Of a DNA stretch of 64,000 nt, positions 40,906 through 49,039 are shown piece by piece. Under the pieces are notes generated by a model. The model made no database searches, was not told where the DNA came from, and was given only the letters and a program-made list of their open reading frames with translations. Each line of letters opens with the position of its first letter. Within the stretch, counting starts at the first letter, position 1. Source of the DNA: Phycicoccus duodecadis. GTDB taxonomy: Bacteria; Actinomycetota; Actinomycetes; Actinomycetales; Dermatophilaceae. Position numbers and translations under genes: made by a program. The stretch spans positions 2,976,001 to 3,040,000 of the forward strand of contig NZ_PJNE01000001.1 in NCBI RefSeq assembly GCF_002846495.1. Reading direction: 5' to 3'.

Positions 40906-41573
40906 GCACCGCAGACCACGCGGGGCGCCCCCTGCGCTCATCGACTCCGCCGCGCACCGCTCCGACGGCGAGCGCCGGCGCGACGAGCGCCACCCGGGGC
41001 GCTGACAGCGCCGCCGGGCGGGGCGACGGAGGCACGCTGCGCCGTGACACCGGCGCCCGTCAGGCCACCGAGTCCCAGGCCACCCGTCCCGTTCCTGCTG
41101 GTCGGGAGGGTGCGCCGGCCCGTACCGGCGCCGCTCCGGTGCAGCGTCCCGTCGAGGCCGGCCAGCGCCCGGCCGGTGGGGTTCAGCGCCCGGCCGGCCG
41201 GCCGGCATCCGCCCGCCGGGTGCGCCTGACCGTCTCGCGCGTCGACCCCTGGTCGGCGATGAAGGTGTCGTTCCTGCTGTCGGTGGCCCTCGGAATCGCC
41301 GGCGTGATCGCCACCGCGGTGCTGTGGACCGTCCTGGATGCGATGGGCGTCTTCGACCAGATCAACGGTGTCATCGGCCAGGTCGTGGCCGACGGCAGCA
41401 ACAGCTTCGACATCCTCGACTTCGTCGGCTTCACCCGCGTGGTGTCGCTCTCGATCGTCATCGGGGTCGTCGACGTCATCCTGATGACCGCGATCGCCAC
41501 GCTGGCGGCGTTCCTCTACAACATCTCGAGCGCACTCGTCGGCGGCCTGAAGCTCACGCTCACCGACGACTGA
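40902..41573 (+). CDS. DUF3566 membrane protein (Rv0007-like)
   Basis: 223 aa, GTG start overlapping gyrA by four bases. The first about 105 residues are a disordered Ala/Pro/Arg-rich cytosolic region. The DUF3566 part follows: [20 protein letters not shown], then two transmembrane helices ([19 protein letters not shown] and a second near [16 protein letters not shown]), with [13 protein letters not shown] between them. It sits where mycobacteria have Rv0007, downstream of gyrA. Its function is unknown; in mycobacteria the neighbourhood is linked with cell division and envelope proteins. Confidence 0.9.
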   Translation: MSTADHAGRPLRSSTPPRTAPTASAGATSATRGADSAAGRGDGGTLRRDTGARQATESQATRPVPAGREGAPARTGAAPVQRPVEAGQRPAGGVQRPAGRPASARRVRLTVSRVDPWSAMKVSFLLSVALGIAGVIATAVLWTVLDAMGVFDQINGVIGQVVADGSNSFDILDFVGFTRVVSLSIVIGVVDVILMTAIATLAAFLYNISSALVGGLKLTLTDD

Positions 41574-41599
41574 TGCTTGCCGCGGCCGCTGGGTCGCGC

Positions 41600-41637
41600 C
41601 GACGGAGGCCGGGGCCGGATGGTCCCGGCCTCCGTCG
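41600..41637 (+). terminator. Strong terminator after the gyrB-gyrA-DUF3566 operon
   Basis: Perfect stem of GACGGAGGCCGGG (41601-41613) and CCCGGCCTCCGTC (41624-41636), extended by one C-G pair, with a 10-base loop. Confidence 0.85.
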
Positions 41638-41670
41638 CGTCTGCGCTCCCGGCGCCGGCGGTGAACCGTT

Positions 41671-41700
41671 TTGGGCGGGAGGGTGCGGGTGGGGTAATCT
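41671..41700 (+). promoter_or_regulatory. Promoter of tRNA-Ile
   Basis: TTGGGC (41671-41676), 18 bases, TAATCT (41695-41700). The expected start is near 41707, about 43 bases before the mature tRNA 5' end. Confidence 0.6.
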
Positions 41701-41749
41701 CGTGGACCGTGCCCTCCCGCTCCACGGAGGGCGCCGCCGGTCGGCGAAC

Positions 41750-41826
41750 GGGCCTATAGCTCAGACGGTTAGAGCGCTTCCCTGATAAGGAAGAGGCCAC
41801 AGGTTCAAGTCCTGTTAGGCCCACCA
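41750..41826 (+). tRNA. ileT: tRNA-Ile (GAT)
   Basis: 77 nt including an encoded CCA. Acceptor GGGCCTA pairs with TAGGCCC; anticodon stem CTTCC/GGAAG with loop CTGATAA; T-stem ACAGG/CCTGT around TTCAAGT. ileT then alaT after gyrA is the mycobacterial order. Confidence 0.97.
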
Positions 41827-41852
41827 CCGACCCCCTCCCCATCAGGCGGTGA

Positions 41853-41981
41853 ATGTTCGTGAAGAAGCTCCTCGTCCTCGTCGCGTCGGCTGCCGGCGCG
41901 TTCGCGATCTCGAAGCAGATCAGGGACAAGAAGGCCGAGAACCAGCTCTGGGCCGAGGCCACGGACTCCCCCCGCAGCTGA
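41853..41981 (+). CDS. DLW-39-type small protein
   Basis: 42 aa, found between the two tRNA genes. MFVKKLLVLVASAAGAFAIS is a membrane-spanning or signal-anchor-like start; the rest is KQIRDKKAENQLWAEATDSP. The ending with LWAEATD is the mark of the actinobacterial DLW-39 family, always encoded next to the gyrA-tRNA group. ATG 41853 is taken as start; GTG 41859 is possible. Its function is unknown. Confidence 0.8.
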   Translation: MFVKKLLVLVASAAGAFAISKQIRDKKAENQLWAEATDSPRS

Positions 41982-42033
41982 TCACCCTTCTTGGTCGTCC
42001 TGTGGCGCTGTGCGCGCTTGGGGTGGCCGACCG

Positions 42034-42106
42034 GGGGCCATGGCGCAATTGGTAGCGCACCTGCTTTGCAAGCAGGGGGTTAGGGGTTCGAGTCCCCTTG
42101 GCTCCA
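42034..42106 (+). tRNA. alaT: tRNA-Ala (TGC)
   Basis: 73 nt without encoded CCA. Acceptor GGGGCCA pairs with TGGCTCC (one G-T), anticodon stem CCTGC/GCAGG with loop TTTGCAA, T-stem AGGGG/CCCCT around TTCGAGT. The lower-GC accessory island begins just after it, so its 3' end may be an attachment site. Confidence 0.97.
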
Positions 42107-42115
42107 CCGCAGGTC

Positions 42116-42148
42116 AGAGGCCCCTTCCGCTCCTCGGGAGGGGCCTCT
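42116..42148 (+). terminator. Terminator after tRNA-Ala
   Basis: AGAGGCCCCT (42116-42125) and AGGGGCCTCT (42139-42148) form a 10-bp stem, extended inward by TCC/GGG-type pairing. Confidence 0.85.
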
Positions 42149-42449
42149 ATCGCGTCGGTACTCCAGAGAAGTACTGCAGTGACCAAGCGCTCTCACATGG
42201 CTGGGTCGACGTGGACGCGCGTGTCCGCTTGGGGCGAGGTAGGCCAAGTCAGAGGTCTGCGAGCCGAAGCGCTCGATCGGCGGTAGTGGGTGCTTGTGGT
42301 GGGTTCTGCTGCTCGGTCATCTCACTGGAAGAGAACGCGGAACTGTGCAAGAATCGTGTCGTAGCCGGTTCCATTGAGGTGAGAACCGGAAGTGAGCTCC
42401 AGGACTTCCTGCCGGACGACAGGGCCTGGGGCTCGCGTCATTCCCCAGA
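42149..42449. other. Gene-free left edge of the island
   Basis: About 300 bases between the tRNA-Ala terminator and the DUF3800-like gene. GC drops here compared with the core. No gene, repeat or clear attachment-site copy is seen. Confidence 0.5.
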
Positions 42450-43040
42450 CTAATTGATCTCGTGCAACGTGGTCGTTGAGGCGATCAGGTCGTAGTTGTC
42501 TTCGTTGCCGCAGCGGAGCTCCACGATCGACCCACACACGGCGTCGGGCACCCACAGCATCGGCTCGAGCCTCCCACGGACGTGGTTCATGTGGATGCGG
42601 CGCGGAAGCGTCTTAGCCCGACGCATGCTGTCAAGCATTGCTGCGTCGCGTCCGTCATCTGCCTTTCCGCGCGACTCGAACACAGCCTCGTCGACGCCCA
42701 TCTGAGCCAACTCCCAGATGAGCCGTTCGAAACACTTCCTGCGTGCACGCTCGGGGTCATGGGGCAGCACGAGCGGCGTGCTGCGAACAACCACGAAGTT
42801 GTGGGCCGGAACGGTGGCCACGGTTGTCGCGATCTTGCGCCGGCGCCGCGCATCCTCGTCCCGCCAGTGAAGCTTCTCCTGACCGGGTAGCCGCATTGAG
42901 CGCATGGTCTTGCGCACGTCGTCCTCAAGGATGGTCTCGAGAACCACGGCGGCGAGGATGTACGTGCCGGGGTCTTGGGCGCGGTCGGATCCGGACTCGT
43001 CGACCCACGCCCGAAAGGCTGGTGGCTCAGGTGCAGACAT
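42450..43040 (-). CDS. DUF3800-like protein
   Basis: 196 aa. The N-terminal FRAWVDESGSDRAQDPGTYI resembles the DUF3800 start (hydrophobic-DESG, then a hydrophobic strand), and AVCGSIVELRCGNEDNY near the end fits the second conserved part. DUF3800 proteins have an RNase H-like fold with acidic residues and are common on mobile elements and near defence genes; their role is unproved. It starts 3 bases after the stop of the winged-helix gene, so the two form an operon. Confidence 0.65.
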   Translation of the reverse strand: MSAPEPPAFRAWVDESGSDRAQDPGTYILAAVVLETILEDDVRKTMRSMRLPGQEKLHWRDEDARRRRKIATTVATVPAHNFVVVRSTPLVLPHDPERARRKCFERLIWELAQMGVDEAVFESRGKADDGRDAAMLDSMRRAKTLPRRIHMNHVRGRLEPMLWVPDAVCGSIVELRCGNEDNYDLIASTTTLHEIN

Positions 43041-43043
43041 GAG

Positions 43044-43907
43044 TCACGTCCTCTTCTTGGCCCGGCGCCGGCCGCGGGTTGCCTTCTTGCGCGTTAGAGC
43101 GTGGGCGGCCTTGGCATCCGTGATGCTGTCGCGGTCAAAGGGGGGCTGCAGCTCGTAGATGTTGCGGGTCGACAACCCCGTGGGGGAGAGCGGGTTGGGG
43201 AACTGCTCCTGGACCACATCCAGCAGGCCCGCATCACGCAACTCCTTGAAACCGCGCTCGGCGGTGTCTGCAGACCAGCCGTACCAAGCCGGCATGTGCT
43301 CGGTGGGCAGGGTGAACTCGGGCTTCTCCTTGAGTGCGACGAGAAGCATCGCGATCGCCGGAAGGCTCAAGGTCTGGTCCCAATCGCCGTTCCAGAACTC
43401 AGTGGTCAGCCGGAGAAACCTGTCTTCCGGAGACTTCCCCTGTGGTCGCGTGTACGGGGTGTTGGTGCCGTCACCCTTGAGCAGAGTGATGGTGACCGCT
43501 CGCTGGCGACCCGAACGACGCCGCGTGACGAGCTTGCGGTCGACGAGGCGACCGAGGATCTTCGTGGCGGCCGACGATGCCGAGCCCGCTTCGGCCGTCT
43601 CCACCGTGCCGAGCGCCCGCGCCCAGAGTCGAAGGTCGAGCGTGGAAGACCAGCCGTCGTCGCGGTCGCCGCTGCTGATGATGGTGTGCAGTAAGAGGAA
43701 GGCGAGCAGACCGCGCTTGTCACCGTTGCGGACGAACTCGGCCAGAGGACCGGGCTTCGACCCGCTCTTGCTCGGGGTCTGGACGAACACGTTGGGGACT
43801 GGGGCGAAAGGGCGCCCCGCCCGCAGGATCAGGTAATCCCGTGTGTCGCGAGCGGTGGCGGGGACTGTCCCGCTACCGCTACCTGATGCCGCTTCCGTCT
43901 TGCTCAC
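43044..43907 (-). CDS. Winged-helix DNA-binding protein of unknown role (island)
   Basis: 287 aa from GTG 43907. This start is chosen because a strong promoter box TATAAA ends six bases before it, making the mRNA leaderless; ATG 43925 lies upstream of that box. Two winged-helix-like segments are visible (KRGLLAFLLLHTIISSG with SAATKILGRLVDRKLVTRRR, and YGWSADTAERGFKELRDAGL). The C-terminus is very basic (TRKKATRGRRRAKKRT). It resembles Rep-like or regulator proteins of actinobacterial elements, but I cannot name a family. It is co-transcribed with the DUF3800-like gene. Confidence 0.6.
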   Translation of the reverse strand: MSKTEAASGSGSGTVPATARDTRDYLILRAGRPFAPVPNVFVQTPSKSGSKPGPLAEFVRNGDKRGLLAFLLLHTIISSGDRDDGWSSTLDLRLWARALGTVETAEAGSASSAATKILGRLVDRKLVTRRRSGRQRAVTITLLKGDGTNTPYTRPQGKSPEDRFLRLTTEFWNGDWDQTLSLPAIAMLLVALKEKPEFTLPTEHMPAWYGWSADTAERGFKELRDAGLLDVVQEQFPNPLSPTGLSTRNIYELQPPFDRDSITDAKAAHALTRKKATRGRRRAKKRT

Positions 43908-43913
43908 GTGCCA

Positions 43914-43941
43914 TTTATAGCGCATTGGGTCGGCCCAACAA
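43914..43941 (-). promoter_or_regulatory. Promoter of the winged-helix/DUF3800 operon
   Basis: On the minus strand: TTGTTG (43941-43936), 16 bases, TATAAA (43919-43914), six bases, GTG start. Just upstream lies the inverted repeat GCAGT-GA-ACTGC (43956-43967), a possible operator. Confidence 0.65.
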
Positions 43942-44000
43942 GAATCGGCTGAACGGCAGTGAACTGCTGCCACAGCGGGTGTCTGATAGAACCTGCTAGC

Positions 44001-44036
44001 CCACGTGCAAGGCCATCTGCAAGACCACGTGCAAGG
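44001..44036. repeat. Three 12-bp iteron-like tandem repeats
   Basis: CCACGTGCAAGG, CCATCTGCAAGA, CCACGTGCAAGG, directly abutting. They lie between the integrase 3' end and the winged-helix gene, a place where integrative elements keep recombinase arm sites, replication iterons or operators. The rest of 43926-44200 shows no gene. Confidence 0.75.
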
Positions 44037-44200
44037 GCTACCGCCAACTGCCGGTGGGGGGAGCAAGGTCGCGCGCCAATTCTTCCCTTCGAGGTGGGTG
44101 CTGGGTGTCCTCGCTGCCGATCCCCCTAGCCCTGCCAAGGATCGACTCGGGTCTCGAAGACTCGGGCAGCGCCACACGAGCCAGGCGCACGGCTCGACCG

Positions 44201-45412
44201 TCAAGTTCCAGAGAGTTCGCCTCCAAGACGCTTGAGTGCATCACGCGTCGATGTCGAGGAGACCTGGGAGTAGATCTCCATAGTGAGGGCGATGCGGCTG
44301 TGCCGGAGGACGGCCATCGCGACGCGCGGGTGGACATCGAGGGCAACAAGGAGGGTGGCGCAGGTCCGCCGAGTGGAGTGGATGGGGACGACAGGCACGC
44401 CGGCCTTCGCGGCCCTCAGCTTGAAGTCGCGGTGGAAGTTGCGTGGGTCGACCGGATCGCCCAGCCGGGTCGTGAAGACCAAGCCGCAGTCGCCCCACAT
44501 GTCGCCGGCCGCGAGCCGCCGCCTGGCCTCCTCGACCCGATGCCGCTCGAGTGCCCGCACCGCGATCTCCGGCAGCGGCAGCGGGGCATCTGAAGACGGC
44601 GTCTTCGTGTGTCGCCGGAGCAGCTGGTGGTCGACGCGCTGTACCTGCCACGCGATGAGCGCCTCGCCAGCCTCGAGGTCGACGTCCTCCCAGGCCAGCC
44701 CGAGCATCTCCCCGCGACGCAGTCCGAGCGTGAGCAGCAGGACGTACCCGGCGTACATCGGGTCACCATCCGCGCGCGCCGACTCCAGGAACCGCCGCGC
44801 CTCGTCGACGGTCCACACCGGCATCTTCTTCGACCGTGGCATGGGTACCCGCACGAGCGCGGCAACGTTGCGGAAGACGAGCTCCTCGCGCATCGCCTGG
44901 GTCAGCGCACCGCGCAGCACCCGCCACGCCTGGTGGACCGTCCAGTCCGAGGCGACCTCGTGGCAGCACGCGCCGAGGGCGCAGCACTGCGGCTCGGGGC
45001 GCGCGGCATCCTTGCCCTGGAAGCAGCACTGGCAGCGGACCCGCAGCGTGTTCACCCATACCTGGACGTCGCGGACCATCAGCTTTTCGAGCTTGCGGTC
45101 GCCGAGGTCCGGGACGATGTACAGCCGGGAGAACATCTCGTAGTTCGAGGTGGTGGCAGGCGACAGGGTGGGCTGCACGGTCTCCTCCAGCCATCGCTCG
45201 AGGAAGTCCCGCAGGCGCGGGGAGACCGGAAGCATCGGTCCCCGCCGCGCCTGCTCGTGGAGCCGAAGCCACTTGTCATGGACCTCCGGGCGGGTCTTCC
45301 CGTAGACGGTCTTGCGCTGCCGGCGACCCTTCGGCGTCACGATCCACACGTGCGCCGCGAAGCCGTTCCGGTACGGGTAGATCGACCCCTCGCCGTTCGG
45401 CGGCCGGCTCAC
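44201..45412 (-). CDS. Tyrosine site-specific recombinase (integrase) with Cys-rich insertion
   Basis: 403 aa from GTG 45412, which overlaps the excisionase remnant's stop. Catalytic residues: Arg232 in TLGLRRGEMLGL, His345 and Arg348 in IHSTRRTCATLL, His371 in VLRHSRIALT, and nucleophile Tyr381 in MEIYSQV. The N-terminal arm-binding part begins with GEGSIYPYRNGFAAHVW. Between them (127-151) is a zinc-finger-like insert with RCQCCFQGKDAARPE and QCCALGACCHE, known to me from integrases of actinobacterial integrative plasmids. It appears intact and probably brought the island in. Confidence 0.92.
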   Translation of the reverse strand: MSRPPNGEGSIYPYRNGFAAHVWIVTPKGRRQRKTVYGKTRPEVHDKWLRLHEQARRGPMLPVSPRLRDFLERWLEETVQPTLSPATTSNYEMFSRLYIVPDLGDRKLEKLMVRDVQVWVNTLRVRCQCCFQGKDAARPEPQCCALGACCHEVASDWTVHQAWRVLRGALTQAMREELVFRNVAALVRVPMPRSKKMPVWTVDEARRFLESARADGDPMYAGYVLLLTLGLRRGEMLGLAWEDVDLEAGEALIAWQVQRVDHQLLRRHTKTPSSDAPLPLPEIAVRALERHRVEEARRRLAAGDMWGDCGLVFTTRLGDPVDPRNFHRDFKLRAAKAGVPVVPIHSTRRTCATLLVALDVHPRVAMAVLRHSRIALTMEIYSQVSSTSTRDALKRLGGELSGT

Positions 45413-45504
45413 GGCCAGTCCGCCTCCGCCTCGGCCGGGCGCATCGCGACGTACTCGTCGACCCACGCCGGCAGGATGCGGCGCGACCCGCCGTTCTCGG
45501 CAGA
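45409..45504 (-). pseudogene. Excisionase (Xis) remnant, C-terminal end only
   Basis: The reading frame ending at 45409 encodes SRRILPAWVDEYVAMR, which matches the closing part of HTH-type excisionases. The expected N-terminal winged helix is not in this frame upstream; that DNA is unlike any Xis and faces a gene on the other strand. The frame still overlaps the integrase start by GTGA, as an intact xis-int pair would. It therefore looks truncated, and excision of the element may be impaired. Confidence 0.6.
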
Positions 45505-45636
45505 GCGACGGTCGCCGGCGCTACACAGCCTCTGCTCTCGGGCGAGGCCAACGAAGACACAGCCTCCGTGCCTTCCCGAACGACGCCGAGAACGGCCAGC
45601 GCCACCCTTGCGCGACTTGGATGCCAAGCTTCGTCC

Positions 45637-45879
45637 ATGGCCACGAAAGCGGAGCTGGAGAATTGGATCGTCGACGCACTGGGCGACGCAGGACGAGAGT
45701 TGTCCATCGTTGACGTTGCACGACATGTGTGGGAGCACCACGAGGTGGAGCTCAGGGCCTCGGGCGACCTCTTCTACACATGGCAGTACGACCTTCGGTG
45801 GGCGGCTCAGAATCTGAGGAACGACGGCGTGCTCGCCTCCAAAGAGGGACGTCGGTCTGGGGGCTGGAGACTGCGTTGA
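45637..45879 (+). CDS. Stand-alone Mrr-N-like winged-helix protein
   Basis: 80 aa, ATG 45637. ELENWIVDALGDAGRELSIV, then YDLRWAAQNLRNDGVLASKE and GGWRL, matches the pattern of the Mrr N-terminal domain (rWA...L...G.l....rG.W.L). No nuclease domain follows: the stop codon comes directly after and an insertion sequence begins 102 bases downstream. It may be a complete small DNA-binding protein or the remains of a restriction gene cut by rearrangement. Confidence 0.55.
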   Translation: MATKAELENWIVDALGDAGRELSIVDVARHVWEHHEVELRASGDLFYTWQYDLRWAAQNLRNDGVLASKEGRRSGGWRLR

Positions 45880-45981
45880 CCGCTCCCCAAGCGACAGGCA
45901 TTCGCTTAATCTGTGAGATGTCGTCCGAGTGCCACCGCGACCCATCCCCCTCTGGACGTGGGTGCGACTGCAAGACAGCGC

Positions 45982-47356
45982 CCCGTGGAGTGGTGGGGTT
46001 TGGGGTGACGGCGCGGCGTCCTGAATAGAAGGGGGCCACCGGCGAGATTCTCGATGTGTACCGCCAAGCACGCATCGAAGGAGACCTCACCGATGGCCTT
46101 GTCCCAGTCTGCCGTGTCCGAGCTGTTCGAGGTGTTCCGCACCGGCGAGGGCACCGATTTCATCCGTGAATGCGTCCGGGTGGCGATGCAGGAGCTGATC
46201 GAGACCGAGGCGGCGGCCGCGGTCGGCGCCGGCCGCTACGAACGGTCCGAGACCCGCACCACCGAACGCAACGGGTCCCGGCCGCGGCTGTTGACCACCC
46301 ATGCCGGGGACGTCCAGCTGGCGATCCCCAAGCTGCGCGCGGGCTCGTTCTTCCCGAGCATCCTGGAGCCACGCCGGCGGATCGACCAGGCGTTGTACGC
46401 GGTGGTCATGGAGGCCTACGTCCACGGCGTCTCCACCCGCTCCGTGGACGACCTCGTGGTCGCTCTCGGTGGGTCGGGGATCTCCAAGAGCGAGGTGTCC
46501 CGCATCTGTGCCGGGCTGGATGAGACGGTCGGGGCGTTCCGCACCCGCCGCCTGGACCATGTCGAGTTCCCGTACGTGTACCTCGACGCGACGTACCTGC
46601 ACGTGCGCACCGAGCAGGCCATGGTCACCTCCAAGGCCGTCGTCGTGGCCACCGGCGTCACCAGCCAGGGCCGGCGGGAGATCCTGGGCCTGGACGTCGG
46701 CGACAGCGAGGACGAGGTCTTCTGGCGGGCGTTCCTGACCGGGTTGAAGAAGCGCGGCCTGACCGGGGTCAAGCTCGTGATCTCCGACCAGCACGCCGGC
46801 CTGACCGCGGCCATCTCCCGTGCCCTGCAGGGCAGCTCACACCAACGGTGCCGGGTCCACTTCATCCGCAACGTCCTGGCCCACGTGGCCAAGGGCGAGT
46901 CCGAGATGGTCGCCGCGGTCTTCCGCACGATCTTCGCCCAACCCAGCCTCGCACCGATGAGCAAGCAGTGGGACAAGGTCCGCGACGAGCTCGCCGCCCG
47001 CTACCCCAAGATCGGCCCCTTGATGGACGACGCCAAAGCCGAGGTCCTCGCCTTCGCCGCGTTCCCCCGTGAGCACTGGCGCAAGATCTGGTCTACCAAC
47101 CCCCTGGAGCGGCTGAACAAGGAGATCAAGCGCCGCTCCCGGGTCGTGGGGATCTTCCCCAACGAAGCCGCCGTCATCCGCCTCATCGGAGCCGTCCTGG
47201 CCGACACCCACGACGAATGGGCCACCGACGAACGCCGCTACCTCTCCGAAGAATCCATGGCCAAGATCGGCACCACCGAGCATGATGACCCTGTCGCCCT
47301 CACCGAGGGTTGACCGGTCGGCATCGAGATGACCTCAAAGCCCACCACTCCACGGG
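45982..47356 (+). mobile_element. IS256-family insertion sequence 1
   Basis: 1375 bp bounded by 25-bp imperfect inverted repeats (two mismatches): left 45982-46006 starting CCCGTGGAGTGGTGGG, right 47332-47356 ending CCCACCACTCCACGGG. One transposase gene fills it. I find no convincing target-site duplication in the flanks. Confidence 0.85.
46093..47313 (+). CDS. IS256-family (Mutator-type) transposase
   Basis: 406 aa from ATG 46093 (AAGGAG about 10 bases upstream); a start at 46054 would add 13 residues. DDE residues are Asp165 (YLDATYLHVR), Asp232 (VISDQHAGL) and Glu339 (NPLERLNKEIKRR), with the CxxH-like QRCRVHFIRN between. Full length and intact, so probably active. Confidence 0.93.
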   Translation: MALSQSAVSELFEVFRTGEGTDFIRECVRVAMQELIETEAAAAVGAGRYERSETRTTERNGSRPRLLTTHAGDVQLAIPKLRAGSFFPSILEPRRRIDQALYAVVMEAYVHGVSTRSVDDLVVALGGSGISKSEVSRICAGLDETVGAFRTRRLDHVEFPYVYLDATYLHVRTEQAMVTSKAVVVATGVTSQGRREILGLDVGDSEDEVFWRAFLTGLKKRGLTGVKLVISDQHAGLTAAISRALQGSSHQRCRVHFIRNVLAHVAKGESEMVAAVFRTIFAQPSLAPMSKQWDKVRDELAARYPKIGPLMDDAKAEVLAFAAFPREHWRKIWSTNPLERLNKEIKRRSRVVGIFPNEAAVIRLIGAVLADTHDEWATDERRYLSEESMAKIGTTEHDDPVALTEG

Positions 47357-47419
47357 ACTCTTTCGACTGCAACAGCTGTGAGCGCCCGCTACGAGAGTCC
47401 CGCGGTCAGACTCGGTCAA

Positions 47420-48823
47420 GTCCCCGGTGGTGGTGTAACGCTGCGTGATCTTCGTTGGGTTAGGCGGTCAGGGCGGACATGGGTTCTGCTCCGTTCTCGG
47501 GGTCGGTGGTGGTGAGGGGGGTCAGGCGAGAGCGGGTCAGGACTTCCAGGCCGAGGTAGCGGCGTCCTTCTGCCCATTCGTCGGTCTGCTCGGCCAGGAC
47601 CGCGCCGACGAGGCGGACGATCGCTTCTCGGGTGGGGAAGATGCCGACGGAGTCGGTGCGGCGGCGGATCTCGCGGTTGAGGCGTTCGGCGGGGTTGTTG
47701 GACCAGATCTGGGTCCACACGTCCTTGGGGAAGGCGGTGAAGGCCAGGATGTCCTCGCGGGCGGCGGCCAGGTGCTGCGCGACCGCGGGCAGCTTGTCGC
47801 TGACGTAGTCGATCAGCCGGTCGAACTGGGCGTGTACGGCCGCGGCGTCGGGCTGGTCGTACACCGAGTGCAGCATCGCCTTGACGGCCGGCCACATGCT
47901 TTTGGGACAGATGCTCATCAGGTTCGCGGCGTAGTGCGTGCGGCAGCGCTGCCAGGACGCGCCGGGCAGGTTCGCCGCGATCGCCTCGACCAGCCCGGGG
48001 TGGGCATCGGAGGTGACCAGCTTGACCCCGGCCAGGCCGCGGGCGACCAAGTCGGCGAAGAACTCGTTCCACGCCGCCCCGGTCTCGCTGGTGGCCACCC
48101 GCATGCCCAGGACCTCACGGTGCCCGTCGCCGTTGACCCCGACCGCGACCAGGACGACCGCGTTGACCACCCGTCCTCCCTCGCGGACCTTCATCGTCAA
48201 CGCGTCCGCGGCCACGAACGTGAACGGCCCGGCCGGGCCCAGCGGGCGGTGGCGGAAGTCCTCGACCTGCTGGTCGAGGTCGGCGGCCATCCGCGAGACC
48301 TGCGAACGGCTCAGCGAGTCGATCCCCAAGGTCTTGACCAGCTTGTCCATCCGCCGGGTGGACACCCCAGCCAGGTAGCAGTCGGCCACAACGGTGACCA
48401 GCGCCGACTCCGCGCGCTTACGACGCTCCAGCAGCCACTGCGGGAAGTAGCTCCCCGTGCGCAGCTTGGGCACGGCCACGTCGATCGTGCCGACCCGGGT
48501 GTCCAGCTCGCGGTGGCGATAGCCGTTGCGCTGCGCGACCCGCTCCGGGCTGGGGCGTCCCCACTCCGCGCCGACCACCGCATCCGCATCCGCGGACAGC
48601 AACGCGTTGATGATCGACTGCAGCAGCGAACGCATCAGGTCCGGCGAGGCTTCGGCCAACGCCTCGCCAAGCAGCCCAGCAGGGTCGACAATGTGTGGTG
48701 CGGTCATCGTGATGCTCCGTTCGAGAGTGCTGTGAGAGGTTCACTCGAAGGATCACGCGGTGGCCGCATCCACGTCCAGCCCCAACCCGAGGACGGCGAC
48801 CGCGCTACACCACTATCAGGGAC
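47420..48823 (-). mobile_element. IS256-family insertion sequence 2
   Basis: About 1.4 kb. Ends GTCCCCGGTGGTGGTGTAAC (from 47420) and, inverted, GTCCCTGATAGTGGTGTAGC (to 48823): 22 bp with four mismatches. It lies only 63 bp from insertion sequence 1 and points the other way. No target duplication was found. Confidence 0.8.
47460..48707 (-). CDS. IS256-family transposase (second, distinct type)
   Basis: 415 aa, ATG 48707. DDE residues Asp168 ([10 protein letters not shown]), Asp234 (VTSDAHPGL) and Glu341 ([14 protein letters not shown]). It is clearly different in sequence from the other transposase, so the two elements arrived separately. Intact. Confidence 0.93.
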   Translation of the reverse strand: MTAPHIVDPAGLLGEALAEASPDLMRSLLQSIINALLSADADAVVGAEWGRPSPERVAQRNGYRHRELDTRVGTIDVAVPKLRTGSYFPQWLLERRKRAESALVTVVADCYLAGVSTRRMDKLVKTLGIDSLSRSQVSRMAADLDQQVEDFRHRPLGPAGPFTFVAADALTMKVREGGRVVNAVVLVAVGVNGDGHREVLGMRVATSETGAAWNEFFADLVARGLAGVKLVTSDAHPGLVEAIAANLPGASWQRCRTHYAANLMSICPKSMWPAVKAMLHSVYDQPDAAAVHAQFDRLIDYVSDKLPAVAQHLAAAREDILAFTAFPKDVWTQIWSNNPAERLNREIRRRTDSVGIFPTREAIVRLVGAVLAEQTDEWAEGRRYLGLEVLTRSRLTPLTTTDPENGAEPMSALTA

Positions 48824-49039
48824 TCAACTTCAGACTCAGCTGTCAAGGTGTGCAACCGCCGTCTCGGAACACGCGATCACTCGAACCTCGACAAAGATGC
48901 CGGCTTCTCGCAATTGCCCACCAATGCGCGTCAACATGGCATGGTGGAGGGCCCGGGGCTGGCCAGTGGTCCACCGGCGAGGTGCGCCACTTCTGCGTCC
49001 GGGCTTGCGGATACGACTGAGAGCTGAAGCAGCGAATCT
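48824..49039. other. Gap between insertion sequence 2 and the defence operon
   Basis: 216 bases with no gene. It should contain the promoter of the GHKL-Z1 operon; I see no clear -35/-10 pair, and the ribosome site before ATG 49040 is weak. The insertion sequence right end may affect expression of the operon. Confidence 0.5.

Noticed and set aside
42010..42453. Plus-strand open frame after tRNA-Ala
   Set aside because: It begins inside the tRNA gene, crosses its terminator and has no ribosome site or recognisable domain.
44001..44036. Possible CRISPR array
   Set aside because: Three 12-bp units abut with no spacers and there are no cas genes in the window.
46087..46794. Open frames opposite the transposase genes
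   Set aside because: Antisense shadows of intact IS256-type transposases.
45960..47400. Target-site duplication around insertion sequence 1 (shared CGACTGCAA in both flanks)
   Set aside because: The shared bases are not at equal distance from the ends and differ in length, so they are not a clean duplication.
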